The notes beneath the pieces were generated by a model, which was given only the letters and a program-made list of their open reading frames with translations, was not told the origin of the DNA and did not search any database. From Salticus scenicus (Eukaryota; Arthropoda; Arachnida; Araneae; Salticidae), in assembly GCA_963930645.1 (NCBI GenBank), contig OZ005660.1, positions 199,786,927 to 199,850,926 of the forward strand: 64,000 bases of DNA. The letters run 5' to 3'. Each line of letters begins with the position of its first letter. The first letter of the stretch is position 1. Shown in pieces: positions 44,401-57,271 of the stretch. A program made the position numbers and the translations under genes.

Positions 44401-46040
44401 AAGAGGTCTATTCAAAAGTATAGAAGTAGAGCAGGGTTCGTAGTTTCCGCCTTTTAGCTAGTCAATCTAAATTTAATCTAGCTTAATATAAGATCTGGCT
44501 GGCCACGTAATAAAAGGCTTGCATAATGAAAGTTTATACCCCTTTTACGAAGGCCGCGCTTTCTTTTTTTTTTTTGCCAGTGGCCTCTTTTTATATCGAC
44601 TACTTTGTATCTTCCAAATGTGCGGGTCTGAAGTGTGATGGAAAATTAAACTTTTGCATTCGAGCCTTCTTTTAGTAAGCATAATGAGATACCGACAATA
44701 GTTTTAATAAAAGAATGCAAAATGTAAAACATTAGAATATTAAATATAAACATTTTATTTCTATATTTGGTGTATATTTACATATTACAAACATTATATA
44801 TGAATATTTACGATTCATAATTTTCCATTGTGTGATATTTTGCAAAGCTTTCTTGGCCATTTACCAATGGCCAAGGCAAGAAACGCCCAAAGACACTTAA
44901 TAAAAATGTAGGTGGTGTCTCTTTCTTAAATAAGTATTACACCTGTTATGGCACTTTTAGTTGTGGAACACTATTGGTAGATTTAAATATATAGTAACTT
45001 AAATGGTCATGGCGCCTCTCGAGCGACGTTCGAGTTGAAGCAATGAACAGAATGTCGCATGAGAGGCGATGTTCGAGAGCAAACGATTAAAGAACTTGCG
45101 CTTTAAAAAATAACAACAACAAAAAAACAAACAAACACAAAAAAAAAAAAAAACAATTTGACTAAAACATAAAATATTTTGATTGGCAGTTTTAGCAAAT
45201 GTTTTACAAATGACACCGATTTACAATTTTTGCAACTTCAGAAAAATGGTTAGTAAAAACGATTAAATATCATGCAATACTTTTTGGCATTGAATATTTT
45301 TCACATTGCGTATTTCTGGAACATCATCGATTTTCTGAAACTGGTATTATTTTCTGCATTAGGATAATAATTGATCGAAATCTTCTAATAAAATTTTGTA
45401 TTTATATTCAGTATATTTACATTATATCAAATAAAACTTATTATACATTATTTTGTATAAAACGAATACGTTTTATACAAAATTCTGATGATCAAACTTC
45501 CTTACGTACAGAAATTAAATGCCTCAGATACGTCTAAGTTTCGCAATTCCTCCTGGTGGTCAAAATGTAATCTTACTTTTTTTCAGAAATTATTTTCCTA
45601 AAGCCTGATAATACGCACAAGTTTCGCCAAAGTATTTTTTTGTGCTTCCTTTCAAATTAGCTCCAAAATTATTGTTATTATTATTTCTTTTATGTTTCTC
45701 TTCTCCATTGGTTGTCAGAGACTTTAAATTCAGGACACTCTACCCTGTCAACCTATACTCTGAGGCAACGGAAGATGCGTGACGCCGTCACAGGTGTCTC
45801 TCGTCCAAATTCATCAAAAAAGCCATACTCCGTGAACTGCAAAGCTCCTCAAAACGGGAAGAGTAATTGGTACACATTTAAATAATATGACAATTAAATA
45901 TTTAGGGAAAAAGTAGAATATTTTTATTGTTGGGATTGATTGAAACCTTTAGAAAAATGAAGCCATTTTGAATATTTTTGTGTGTGGGAGGGTGTGGGGG
46001 AGGGGACATTTTAACTGACGCATTGACGAGGTTATTAAAA

Positions 46041-46074
<34 letters not shown>

Positions 46075-46423
46075 TTTTATCTAAAACAAAAGACTTTTAA
46101 TTGACAATTTTAGTAAATGTTTTTAAAATGATAACTATTTACGGTTTTTGCAACTTTAAATAGCATGGTGTTAAAAAATAATCAAATGTCATGTAACACT
46201 TTTTGGCATTGATTTTCCTATTGCGTATTTCTCGAACATCATCAATTTTCTGGCACTGGTATTATTTTCTAAATTAGGATAATAATTATTAAAAATGTTC
46301 TGATAAAATTTCATATTTGTATTCAATATATAAACATTACATAAGAAATAAAAATATATTATGTTTTAATTTATTTTATTCCTTTCATACAAGATTCTCA
46401 TGAGCAATCATCCAGAGTTGCCA

Positions 46424-46545
46424 ACCTAATCCGGCAAATTGTTAGTACCGCTTCTTTTCTACACCACTTAAAATTAAATGGTGTAGAAAAGGGGGCGGTA
46501 CAAACAATTTTCTGGATTAAGTTGGCAGCTCTGAACCATCTTACC
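46424..46545. mobile_element. Short hairpin MITE
   Basis: AGAGTTGCCAACCTAATCCG at the left and GGATTAAGTTGGCAGCTCT at the right are inverted. The centre TTCTACACCACTTAAAAT pairs with TAAATGGTGTAGAAAAG. About 120 bp. Comparison with the sister duplicate (near 45490) suggests an insertion here. Confidence 0.75.
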
Positions 46546-46911
46546 TTAAAAGAAATTAACTGTCTCAGATAAGTTTAAGTTCCGAATTGCCTCCTGGTTG
46601 TCAAAATGTACTTTTTTTTGAAAGAAATTTGTTTCCCAGTTATTAATAATACGTACAAGTTTAATCAAAATCATATAACTAGAAAAAGCTATATAATGGT
46701 ATATTTATTTATCATAAACACCCTATAATTAAGTTTGTTTAGTTATATATAGATACAAATAATTCCATGGCAGAGTGTAGAGTCGGGTCCGTTAAAACAA
46801 ATTACGAAATTTTTCATTTTTGGCTGAACCTGTTGCCATACAGATATTTTTATCATGCTATATTCACCGAAGTTCTTGATGATTAAATAATTTATTTTTT
46901 ATTGTGAGAAA

Positions 46912-47712
46912 TTTATTAAAAGGCATTAAGCTGAGACACACTTTAAAACACGTCAGCCATTTATTAAAATCAAATTTACAATACTTAAAGAACCAAGCAT
47001 CTCGCCATGAGTTACGTGGTATCTTCAGGTCAAACAGAGCCTTTTATCAAAGTACAAAGAGAAAAGTCAGCCATATGTATTACGACTTTGGGTGATGCTT
47101 ATAGATATAAAAAGTTTGACAATATGGTACTATGAGGAATTCACTTGAAATGTCACTTGTAGCAGAATCTTGTTAATACTTCGAAACATTACTTCAAAAC
47201 ACTGGAGAAAAGAGATGTTGAATCTAATGGAATTCTACTTGGATTCGAAATCGTGGCTTGCTTTGAGAAAAGTTGTAGTGGGTAGACAAGATTTAAAAAA
47301 CAAGAAGATCTCTACAGTTACTGTAAATCCTGTCTAGCCACTACAACCCTTCTCAAACCAAATCACGACTGTGAACCCATTCCAGTCAACATATCTTTCA
47401 TCTGATGTTTTGAAATAATGTTACGAAGTATTAAAAAGTTTCTACTACAAATGGCATTTCAAGTGAATTCTTCATAGTATATGTATTTTCATATTGTCTA
47501 GCTTCTTATATCTATAACAGTCTCCAAAATTCGTAATATATATACATAACTTTTCACTTTGTACCTTGCTAAAATGCTTTGTTTGACTAGAAGCTGCCAT
47601 ATGTAACTCATGGTGAAAATCTTTGTTCTTTTGATGTTGTAAATATAATTTTATTAAATGAATGACGTGTTTTAAACTGAATTTTTAGCTTTTGATGCTT
47701 TTTAATAATTCA
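46912..47712. repeat. Long inverted repeat (fold-back), arms about 395 bp
   Basis: The left arm has TTTAAAACACGTCA near 46943, CATGAGTTACGTGG, CAATATGG, GAATTCACTTGAAATG and TTCGAAACATTACTTCAAAAC; the right arm has the same in inverse order (GTTTTGAAATAATGTTACG, CATTTCAAGTGAATTC, CATATTG, TAACTCATGG, TGACGTGTTTTAAA). The centre is near 47310. The arms are diverged (roughly 80-85% by eye). No target duplication was identified and no function is known. Confidence 0.85.
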
Positions 47713-47719
47713 AATGTAT

Positions 47720-50365
47720 GCATGTTAAAAAAAATCTCAATTTAAGAGATTATGTATACTGAGAGAAATCTGCTGTCGAAGTACTTACATCTCTAAGCAT
47801 GATTTACATTTACCATAAATTCGCCAGGAGTCATATTTCCCGCTCTTTCATTTTTTTCAGGATAAAAGATGGATGATGGATAAAAGATGGAGATTTCAGA
47901 TGGATGGGAAATTTCCGTTGATTTGATACCACTATTTTCATTCATAAATCTTTATCATATTTCTATAATAATATGTTTTAAATAAGTAGGATACAGATTA
48001 CCACTTTTAAAACTTTTTCACACACTATAAAATAAATACAAGTGGTTTTGAAAGAACGTGGCCTTTCTTCATGAGGTGCAAAAAACACCAGCAATAGACA
48101 ACAAAAAGTTTTTACATTTCATGCTATGCATTTAAATTTTCAGAAATATCTGACATTTATAAATTATGATGCTAAATGAACATTCGGAATGCTCAATATA
48201 TGAAAATATTAAATAATTTATAATATAAATATATCGTTTCTTATTAAGCCCAGGTATTCTACTATTGGTGAATTTTTAGAACGCTCTTTCAACATTTTAA
48301 CAACCACTGACTTCATGGAATGCCATTTTGAATTATAAAACATTAAATGCCAATTTCTCCGTATTTGATTACCGAAAAAATTTAATAGAATTCTTTTAGC
48401 ATGTATTTTTAAAAAAGCTCATACTGATTAATATATAATTACTTTTTTTCTGTTAGCCAAAAAGAGTAAAAGTTGACAAATATGGTAAAGCTTCGTTTTA
48501 TTGTGTTCCTCTAAAATATTACAATATTTAATGATAATATGTTCACTTCGAATGAAGAAATACCCGTTAGCTTTTGAATGTACCAAAAAGTGATCAAATA
48601 TGTAACTATACTTTCATTTCTATTTTGAATTGAATCTACATAATTAGAAAAAACTCTACATAAAATACGTATTTTGAAGCGTGTCATATTCGGTTTTAGG
48701 TTCCAGGTTCGACTTCCTGTTTAGGCATATGGATGTTCGTAGGGATTTGAACTTTACGCCACTTGCCCAGTTCAACTTGATGCGCAAAAAATGACCGTAG
48801 AGCAACAACCCAAATCCAAATTTAATAATTAAATAGGATAATGCTTGCTTGATCCATGAATGCTTTTATTCTTTCTCTATAAGAAACACTATGAAAAGAA
48901 ACAATTTTAACAAGACTATTATAAAAGCAAGAATTAAAGTTGTGCAAATATAAACGGAATATACCATTCTCTTGTGATAAATAATTCAGCAATAAATATT
49001 CGTTCATGAAGCTTTGATATTATTTTATTTAAGCCAATAAAATGAGACCTTGCATGAAATAAAAATAATGAAAGTATAGCGACATTTAATAACGAATTAA
49101 ATAAAATAACGAAAATTTAATAATAAATTTAACGAAATTTAAAGAGCTTAAATTAAAACGAAATTAAAACTGTCTAGCGGTTTTTGTTTGTTTCTATTTC
49201 TTTTTAATTATTATTATTATTTTAATTCAGTTTCAGTTTCAGCGACTAAATAACACTAAAAGAAATATTAAGTAAATGTGGATTTGTTTAAGCTGGGTAC
49301 TACGTAGCTGTAGAACTGACTCTGAAATACGTTTCTGCCTCTTTATATGCCACAAAATTTTTCGCTCTCTTTGCTTTAGTTTTCCGACTGTAGCAAGCTT
49401 AATTATTTGTTCAGTTTATTTGAATGCTAATCTTATTCACTTTGAGTAGTTTACCCTGCGAACGATTGTGTGCAGTTATTTCTAGTATAATTCACATGAC
49501 TTGATTTAATTATTTAATTTCGAAATGTTCAACAATTTTCTGATATAAAATGGTCTTTGTTTATATATATGTGTGTGTGCATATATATATGTATTATACT
49601 CTTGATAAAATTAACGAAAAAATATTATTTGTAATTCATTTTAATAGCACATATTGGACATTTTATCATTTTTTTTTTTTTTAATTTTCTGAAAGAAAAG
49701 TGTAATATTACTGAGCTGCTGTGTTTGAAGGATTGTATTTATATATCTTAAGCTGGAAGTCTTTTTGAAATAACTTAATATCTCTTTAAAAATATGTATG
49801 AGAGTTGATACCTTGATAAAAAAAAAAAAAAGAAAGAAAGAAAGAAAATTAAAAATAATTAATCGCACCCAACCAAACATCATTTCCTGTTGACAATCTG
49901 GGATAGCTGTTAATCAGTTTAGAGATATGAAAAATGTATATTTACTGGATTTGCAAGCGTTTATGTTTCGCTAATTTTAATTTTTTTTTTCTTCAATGCT
50001 TTGAATTTTTAATTTTACAGATAATTTTGTGCACCATATTGCGTTCTAGATTAAAAAAAAAAAAAAAAAGTATGGTAAATGTTAACTCGGTGCAAGGTAC
50101 AAGTATTAGGTTCTAGAACGTTATTTCAAAAAATGAAACCAGGCTCTTAATATTGGCAAAGTACTAAGATTATGTAAACTTACACGAATTTGCATAGTGT
50201 GCTATAATAAAATTCGCCTTCGTTTTAATTAGAATATGATGATTATTATATTCTTTATATTTGCAAGAAAATTTATTTAATCGACCAATTTCTAAATCGA
50301 GAAAACTTTTAATTCCGTCCAAGAAGTGTAACTTTGAAAGAAAGTAAGTGGGTATGTTCGACATA
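47720..50365. other. AT-rich stretch without recognisable gene
   Basis: No gene. A GGTTCCAGGTTCGACTTCC motif near 48702 looks like a RNA polymerase III B box and might be a SINE scrap, but no A box or tail is visible. Microsatellites: TATATG/GTGTGTG near 49563-49590. Confidence 0.5.
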
Positions 50366-50366
50366 C

Positions 50367-50456
50367 GTTCTTTTACCACTTCACCGGCCATCCCGAGAGA
50401 ACTCGGGGTAAATGTAGCCTTCCACACATTACAGTGGCCGGTGAAGTGGTTAATAT
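50367..50456. mobile_element. Short inverted-repeat element (ACCACTTCACCGGCC)
   Basis: ACCACTTCACCGGCCA at the left and TGGCCGGTGAAGTGGT at the right are perfect inverted repeats. The right end is followed by TAA (TTAA), the left preceded by TTT. A tiny TTAA-type MITE is likely. Confidence 0.65.
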
Positions 50457-50765
50457 CTCATAGAAACTGTATGTTTAGGTACTAGGTAATATTAAAAGAT
50501 CTTTATTGTGGCGAACAAAACTAACACATACAATTTACATTATATTTTAGAAAGATAAGAAACAAACAAACAAAATGTCACACATAAAGTACAGCTGGCA
50601 AAACAGAATACTTACGAAACTGTATCAAAATTGTTTTGTAAACTGCATGGCTTTTAATAAGTCCGAGAAGGAATTCGTTGTCGTTACCTAAATTATTTAC
50701 ATCTGTTTTAAATAGATGATAATTTTATGCAATTAATTTGAAATGGTTTTACATTGTCGTGCTTA

Positions 50766-50848
50766 GAACGACCGGGATGTCGCCTTTTCAATGTGAAGAT
50801 AATTATCTTTGCGGTCAAAATGACAACTCCGGCCGTTCTAGCGTTAAA
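50766..50848. mobile_element. Short inverted-repeat element, probable TTAA MITE
   Basis: TTAGAACGACCGGGATGTCG at the left pairs with CAACTCCGGCCGTTCTA at the right, the latter followed by GCGTTAA. The right terminus read inward, TTAACGCTAGAACGGCCG, resembles the end of the piggyBac-like transposon at 58915 (TTAACACTAGAAGCGCC). Confidence 0.55.
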
Positions 50849-50849
50849 T

Positions 50850-52006
50850 CTTCTAATTTAATGTGCAGCAGTTTATGTGGTAACATGTATACACACCCAT
50901 GACACTTAAGGAATTAAATAATAATCTCGAAAATTCCATTTTCAAGATTATGCATTGTTTAATATGGGCACCAAGACGTGGTGATTTTTTGTTCTTCTTT
51001 CCACCCCCCCCCCCCCATAAAATTGTAATTATATTTTTCTGCTGATATAGTGATAGAAATTTCAGGGAAGAATCTTGGGTAGTAAATTTAGATGGAAGAA
51101 AAACACCCATGAATGGGTTAAAAGCACCTAAAACAAATCACATAATGTTCCGCCAAGTAATTATATTTTACTTCTAGAGTTGTCTTAAAATATTTATTTA
51201 AAATATTTATAACAAGTAAGTTCAGATATCTAACCCTTATACATATATATATATATATATGTACATACTACGCTCGCTTCGCTGATCATTATGTTCAGTT
51301 GGATTTTCAAAAGAATTTAATAACTATATATAACTATAACTATATATATATATATATATTATATGACTTTATATTTAAAAACTAAATAATAATAATATTA
51401 ATAATAATAATAATGTAAAAGAAAATAAACCAATCAAACGACTCTAAATTTTGCTTCGAGCACCCATTGCTTACGGCTGCTCTTTTTCCACCCGCAATGC
51501 ATCGGGTTCAGGTTTCAATAGCCTGAAGTCTTTCACGGGCACTTCAATTTGGATGTTTATCGAAGACGAATAGAGCTGTTATTATTCAAGAACTACGATT
51601 TTCAGATGACTGTCTCTCAGCATCTATTAAATGTTTTTTGTTTTTGAATGATGTATTTTACAGCTCTCGCTCTTTACACTATATTACCATTTATTTCTGA
51701 CCAACATAATACATAAAAGAAAAAAATATTACATTAGCTTTAAAAGGATATAGATAAATAAGAAACAAATAAATTTTAATTTAACTTACTTTGTTACCAT
51801 TTATTCCGATAAATACAATAAACAAATAAATAAATAAATATAAGTATAAATATATAAATATTTTTTAAAGAATTAATTAAATAATAATAATAATAATAAT
51901 AATAAATTGTTGTTTTTTCTAAAAAAATTACTTAAACATAAGTGTAATAAACAGTTTTTTAATTTAAAATTGATTGATTTAATTTTTTCTGTTGTTTTAC
52001 CATTTG

Positions 52007-52043
<37 letters not shown>
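50850..52043. other. AT-rich stretch with simple repeats
   Basis: C run at 51003-51016, (TA)n tracts near 51245 and 51335, (AAT)n near 51885-51905, A run at 52011-52039. TACGCTCGCTTCGCTGATC near 51268 resembles a motif at 10771. No gene. Confidence 0.5.
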
Positions 52044-52048
52044 AAAAT

Positions 52049-52655
52049 AGTGACGAACGACAGTGAGCCATATTCCTCATTTAACTTTAGATTGAAGCTG
52101 AAATTGAAGCTTAACTTATTTACTTAATGAAATTATGAGATAGAGACAAAGTCAATTTATAAAATAAATGAGCTTTGTTAAGAGCTTAAATAAAGGAGGG
52201 CGTTGGACTATAACTTATATTAAATATCTTTATAAACTTAAATGGGCAGCCTTCTTAAATACCTTAACATCAATAAATAACCACCATTAATCTCAACTAC
52301 TTTATTTAATGTCGTTACTACTCACGGCTCAGTAATCTTTCGATAGCGGAAGGATTCTCTTACACCACTATCTACTCGATTTACTATCTCCTACTCTACT
52401 CTAAGCAGCCACCAACTAACCTTCTACTCACTTTCCTCCAACTATCTTCTAGCCGCTAACCTCCCTACTATCTATATCCAAAAACAATCTTCCTTCTCTT
52501 TTTAAACAAGTTACTTTCAGAATATTAGCATATTGCAAATTCGTTCATCCTAGGAACTAACTCTATTGATCAGCCGAATCCTAAATTCTTCACATTCACG
52601 TGTTACTCGCCAAGTGCGAACTCCGTTTGTAGCGTTACGCTAGCATAACCTCACA
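52049..52655 (-). repeat. 3' LTR
   Basis: Read on the minus strand it starts TGTGAGGTTATGCTAGCG and ends near TTCGTCACT, where the expected TCACA end is altered by one base. Nearly identical to the 5' LTR at 55330-55932. Confidence 0.9.
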
Positions 52656-52672
52656 GTTCCTCCCCCCCAAAA
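52656..52672 (-). other. Polypurine tract
   Basis: On the minus strand TTTGGGGGGGAGGAAC ends directly before the TGTGAGG start of the 3' LTR, the expected place for the plus-strand primer. Confidence 0.75.
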
Positions 52673-54150
52673 AAATTTCACGTAAAAATCCTCAACGGGT
52701 TTTTACCCGTGCAAATTTTAAATTATTGCAATACTATGCAAAGAAAAATTAGCTGCAGTGACTTACTGCTAAAATTGAACTACATAAGACTTTAGGAAAA
52801 AAAGAGAGGGGAAATCTTAAGTTAAACTGCCCAACAATAACTACTTGCTTTTTTTTAAACTAATAGTGAAAAAAATATTAAAAGTGCCGGGCTTAAAAAC
52901 TGTCCACTCAGGAAAAATTTATAATAAAAATATTTTTTAAGCTCCATCTGAGGTGTTTTACGACAGAAAACTCTATGCACTAAACTTAGTTAAAAATAGT
53001 TCAACGTTTTACAGCGGGGATTACAGGTCAACTTTCCTTAAAACAAATTGAAAGGAAAAAAATTCATGAATCGAAAAGAAGAAAAAAAATTGTACAGAAG
53101 GATCGCTTAAAATAAAAAATGCGATCATTAATTATTCAAATTTAAATTGTGACATAAAATATCATTTTTATTGGGGAAAACTTGGTATTGCTTCATCCAT
53201 CTGCAGGTCAGTCTAGACCCAGATAACCGTCAGCTAGCCAAAGTACTTGAGAATGCATCTGAAAAAAATTTCCAGTGTTCGATCGGATTTATCAGATGAA
53301 CGAAACAACTGCTGGCAAGCGTCCAGGAAACTCTTTCTGCTTTAGACTCGAAAATAGCTGGCAAAGTTCCAGGACTACCTCTTTCTTACTTCAAAGTAAC
53401 AAATGACGAAAACAGAATGTATGGTCAAATTAAGGACTGGGCATCAGAATTTCTAAAATTAAAACTTTTTTACAGTATAAATCAAAAATACACGTGCACT
53501 ACAACTTGTATATAGATAAATGGCATATTAATTTTATACATAAGCAATATTTTCACCTAGCTATTTGCATACGGAAAAAAACTAAATTGTTAGTTTATTA
53601 AGGTTAGTTGTTAAACACGATTTTACATGCAAAATAGCGAAAAAAATAAATTCTTATTAACCCCATACTAATGCATACATAAAACTCTTAGTGAGAATGC
53701 AAGAGTTTACAATAAGAAATATTCCTTTCATACAATTTATAAGACATTTAGCAAAAATATAGATAAGGAATATATATATAAAATTGTTCAAAAAAAAATT
53801 TTTTTTTAACCGCCGGTGTTGGCTAGGAATAAAACATTAGAGTACATACATATAGATCATGTCAAAAAACTAGAGAGAAAATTTATATACAAAAGGTAAG
53901 AAAATTTAACGTACTAATCACGGCAGGTGATGGCTAAAAAAACAGAAAACATTAACATACATACATATAGATCATTCACAAAACTAAAGAGGGGGAAATG
54001 TATACGAAGAAGAGAAAAAAACATATCGTACTAATTTCTGCTGTTGATGGCTAGGAATAAAAACATTAAAGTACATATATGAATATATTATACAACAGAA
54101 AAAAAAATTATGACATGTAAACAATACATGAAATTTCCGTAGTTGAAAGT

Positions 54151-55361
54151 TCATGCTCCAAGTTTAAATTTTACATTTTGGAATTTAAAAAAGTTTATGG
54201 CTTGTAGCTCATGGTTGAAAGTCCAAAAGGAAGTCCTACATGTCGTAGATCTCATAACTGCTCTGATAGACCAATCCTTGAGAAAAAATAATATACTGAA
54301 AGATACGACCTGACAGATTGTCCTGGCATCCTTGATATCAGCAAAATGAGAGATGCGGATCAGACAGGCCCGAGGAGTTGTTGCTTGCAGGTGCAGGTCA
54401 GACGTGGCAAGGTTGCTGTCCTGATGAGACTTCGAACCTGGAACCTTATCACCGTGCTGAGGAGGTGTTGCACCCGGAATCTTGTCCTTGTGGCGAGGGG
54501 GGTTCGAGCTCGGCACCTTGGCACTGTCCATAGTTACAACAGAAGACTACGTTCGCTCCGTTCTTTCGAATGCAGGGCTGCTAGACTTTCTAGAAACTTC
54601 ACAAGAGGTTAAATGCACGTTTGAAATTATCTTCTTTAAAATACCTGCACTTTCTTTTAGTTTAGTCGGCGGGTCACAAAGATTAGCCGAATCATTTACT
54701 GATTTTACAATTTCACTCGGTTTCACGGTTTCAGTAGCCACCGTTATTTTAATTGGATTTTCTTTTACAACCTCCGCCGCAATATTAGATAAATTCTCGG
54801 AATTTTATCCGTAGCCAAAGGCTGAATAACCGACGTAAATTGGTCTGTATCGCTGTTCGCAAGCAAAGTTTGCTCAATTGGTTTAACTTGTGTTTGTCTT
54901 TTGCCACTAGATTTAAAGTTATCACCAGTTTTAGGTTGGTTTAAATTAATAGAGCTTGCGTCCTGTGACTCAATAACTTGTTGTTGTTTGTCCATTGGTT
55001 TTATTACTGCTTCCCACTGACGTTCGTGAGGGGGGATGGAGCGGTCATGTTCTAATCTTAATCTATCATACCGAGTGGCAAAGAGGTTGATGACCCGACT
55101 TTTTAAATCATCATAGGTTGGATTTGGGCCAAGTGAATGGCAGGCGATTAAATTATGCTACTGTCTTTGTTCACCTCTTAGGGAATATTTTAACCAAGCA
55201 TATTTTTCTGCAATATCAATTTTATAAAAATCAAAAAAATATTCAAGCTTCTCAAAAAATTGAAGCAGACTCGTAGTGCCATCAATGAATACTGGCTCGG
55301 GGCAGGTTTCGACTTTATTTGGGCGCCACTGTGACGAATTTAAGTGAGCCATATTCCTCAT
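54151..55361 (-). pseudogene. LTR-retrotransposon gag-like frame, degraded
   Basis: An ATG at 55361, inside the 5' LTR, opens a frame that runs across the LTR end and the primer-binding site (MAHLNSSQWRPNK) into LLQFFEKLEYFFDFYKIDIA, a helical gag-like segment. A TAG at 55158-55160 interrupts; the same frame continues HNLIACHSLGPNPTYDDLKS and RVINLFATRYDRLRLEHD to 54765. A one-base shift near 54805 leads to VKENPIKITVATETVKPSE, and after another in-frame TAG (54547) to a Pro/Lys-rich repeat (PPRHKDKIPGATPPQHGDK). No zinc knuckle is present. Gag proteins coat the element RNA in virus-like particles. The exact retrotransposon clade is not clear. Confidence 0.6.
55313..55328 (-). other. Primer-binding site, tRNA-Lys type
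   Basis: On the minus strand TGGCGCCCAAATAAAG begins one base after the 5' LTR. TGGCGCCC is complementary to the 3' end of tRNA-Lys in many retroelements; the match beyond eight bases is weak. Confidence 0.65.
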
Positions 55362-55932
55362 TTTACTTTAGATTGAAGCTGAAATTGAAGCTTAACTTAT
55401 TTATTTAATGAAATTATGAGATAGAGACAAAGTCAATTTATAAAATAAATGAGCTTTATTAAGAGCTTAAATAAAGGAGGGCGTTGGACTATAACTTATA
55501 TTAAATATCTTTATAAACTTAAATGGGCAGCCTTCTTAAATACCTTAACATCAATAAATAACCACCATTAATCTCAACTACTTTATTTAACGTCGTTACT
55601 ACTCACGGCTCAGTAATCTTTCGATAGCAGGAGGATTCCCTTACACCATTATCTACACGATTTACTATCTCCTACTCTACTCTAAGCAGCCACCAACTAA
55701 CCTTCTACTCACTTTCCTCCAACTAACTCCTAGCCGCTAACCTCCCTACTATCTATATCCAAAAACAATCTTCCTTCTCTTTTTATACAAGTTACTTTCA
55801 GAATATTAGCATATTGCAAATTCGTCCTAGGAACTAACTCTATTGATCAGCCGAATCCTAAATTCTTCACATTCACGTGTTACTCGCCAAGTGCGAACTC
55901 CGTTTGTAGCGTTACGCTAGCATAACCTCACA
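55330..55932 (-). repeat. 5' LTR
   Basis: Read on the minus strand it starts TGTGAGGTTATGCTAGCG and ends TTCGTCACA, so TGTGA...TCACA form a short inverted end pair. The 3' part of the LTR contains the probable gag start codon. Confidence 0.9.
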
Positions 55933-55937
55933 AAAAT

Positions 55938-57152
55938 GAATGAGTTAAATACATGAAAAATAAATAGTGTATTAGCCGTTGGTAAGATACGCAGGCGACT
56001 GAAATGAAATAATTAATTTTAGAAAATGAAACAGAAAAGTCAATTGAAAAAATTGAAAAAAAAAAAAAGTAAATAAAAGTGAAATTTGAAAAATTCTCGA
56101 TGAGGTGTACAACTGCAGTGTTAAGGTAATCATATGTCAAGTTTTATAGTTGTGTGATCAGTAATTTCAGCACAAGAGCCCACATACACACACAGGCAGA
56201 CAAGCCCTTCTCTTTATATATATATGTATATATATGTATAAGTATTTTTTTTTTCAGAAATATTTAATTTATATTTTTAAAAATGCATAAGTTAATAATA
56301 TTTATAATTAGACGATGTCATCTAGATTATTTTTGTTTCTGTGGTTTCTTCTTCTTCTTTTTTTTTCTGTTGTTTGTTTTTTATTTGTCCATTGAAGATT
56401 GAACATTTAGCTATAATAAAGAAATAAATTCGTGAAAAATATCGATTAAAGAAAGCCATAAATAGTTTTTTGGGGATCTATGTCTTATTCAAAGGTTGAG
56501 AGAGGTTCATGAATAATGGAAAAATGCACTTTAAAAAACGTAATCAGAAAAGATATTATTGTAGTGGGATAACCACAGAAAGAATACAATAATATATGTA
56601 TGCAATATAATATGAAAATACAAGAATACGTTATATATACAATATTCCTAAATTTTTGCATGTGTTTTATTAATTTTTCACCGCTCATTCAAAGCAGTCA
56701 TTTTTTAAATAATATTATATAGTATTTATACTTTCCAAGAAAAAAGAAAATCCCGTAAAACTCTAGGAACGCTGCGAGCCCTGTATACACTATCTATATA
56801 CAGCTAATATTGCACTGAATTTGGTTTTCTGAATACTTGTCAGATAAACTGAGTAAAATTTGTCTAACCGCTTAAGTGAATTCACTTCGTTTGGAAACAT
56901 TTAGCATTTGCAGTGGGCGTTTCCTTAGCAATTTGTGTTTCTGAAGGTGTATGATATTCATATTTCTATATGTGTCACAACATTAACAGTTCTTCTAATT
57001 GCGATTAGACATAAACTTTACCACAATGTAAAATAATTTCACCGACGAAAGCGAAGTACAGTAGAAAACCAGAAACTAAATTAATAATACTACTGTTGCT
57101 TGTAAGTTAAATAATTTTAAACCGAATAAATGACACTAAAAACTTAAACATG
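55938..57152. other. AT-rich stretch without recognisable gene
   Basis: No gene. TTTGGAAACATTTAGC and AGTGGGCGTTTCCTTAGCAA near 56890-56935 resemble the interior of the GCGACCGC MITE family (compare AGTGGGCGTTTCTTTCGCAA at 1606), so a scrap of that family may be present. Confidence 0.4.
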
Positions 57153-57271
57153 AATTTAGACAGTGGCGGTTCTACATTGAGGGCTATCGGGCACGGCCCC
57201 ACCTAAATTTTTTCTCGATTAAAATAGTAATAATAATAATAATTTTGTTTTTTTGTAACTGTTCAAAAACA

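Larger units (their letters stand above)
43900..46680. repeat. Diverged segmental duplication
   Basis: Two blocks recur in the same order. GGACATTTT(T)A(T/A)TGACGC(T/A)TT occurs at 43990 and 46002. A block of about 450-600 bp (TTTTTGGCATTGA, CGAACATCATC/GGAACATCATC, GGTATTATTTTCT, TTAGGATAATAATT, TTCCTCCTGGT and AATACG(C/T)ACAAGTTT) occurs at 45180-45640 and 46080-46665. The first copy also contains the hairpin MITE 44198-44400. No coding frame is shared, so this appears to be an old non-coding duplication or an unrecognised repeat. Confidence 0.65.
52044..55937 (-). mobile_element. Non-autonomous LTR retrotransposon with 5-bp target duplication
   Basis: Two direct LTRs (52049-52655 and 55330-55932, 607 and 603 bp, about 97-98% identical by eye) enclose 2.67 kb. 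The element is flanked by AAAAT at 52044-52048 and 55933-55937. Orientation is minus: a primer-binding site lies beside the right LTR and a polypurine tract beside the left LTR. The interior encodes only a damaged gag-like frame; no protease, reverse transcriptase, RNase H or integrase motif is visible, so it needs help in trans. Confidence 0.9.
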
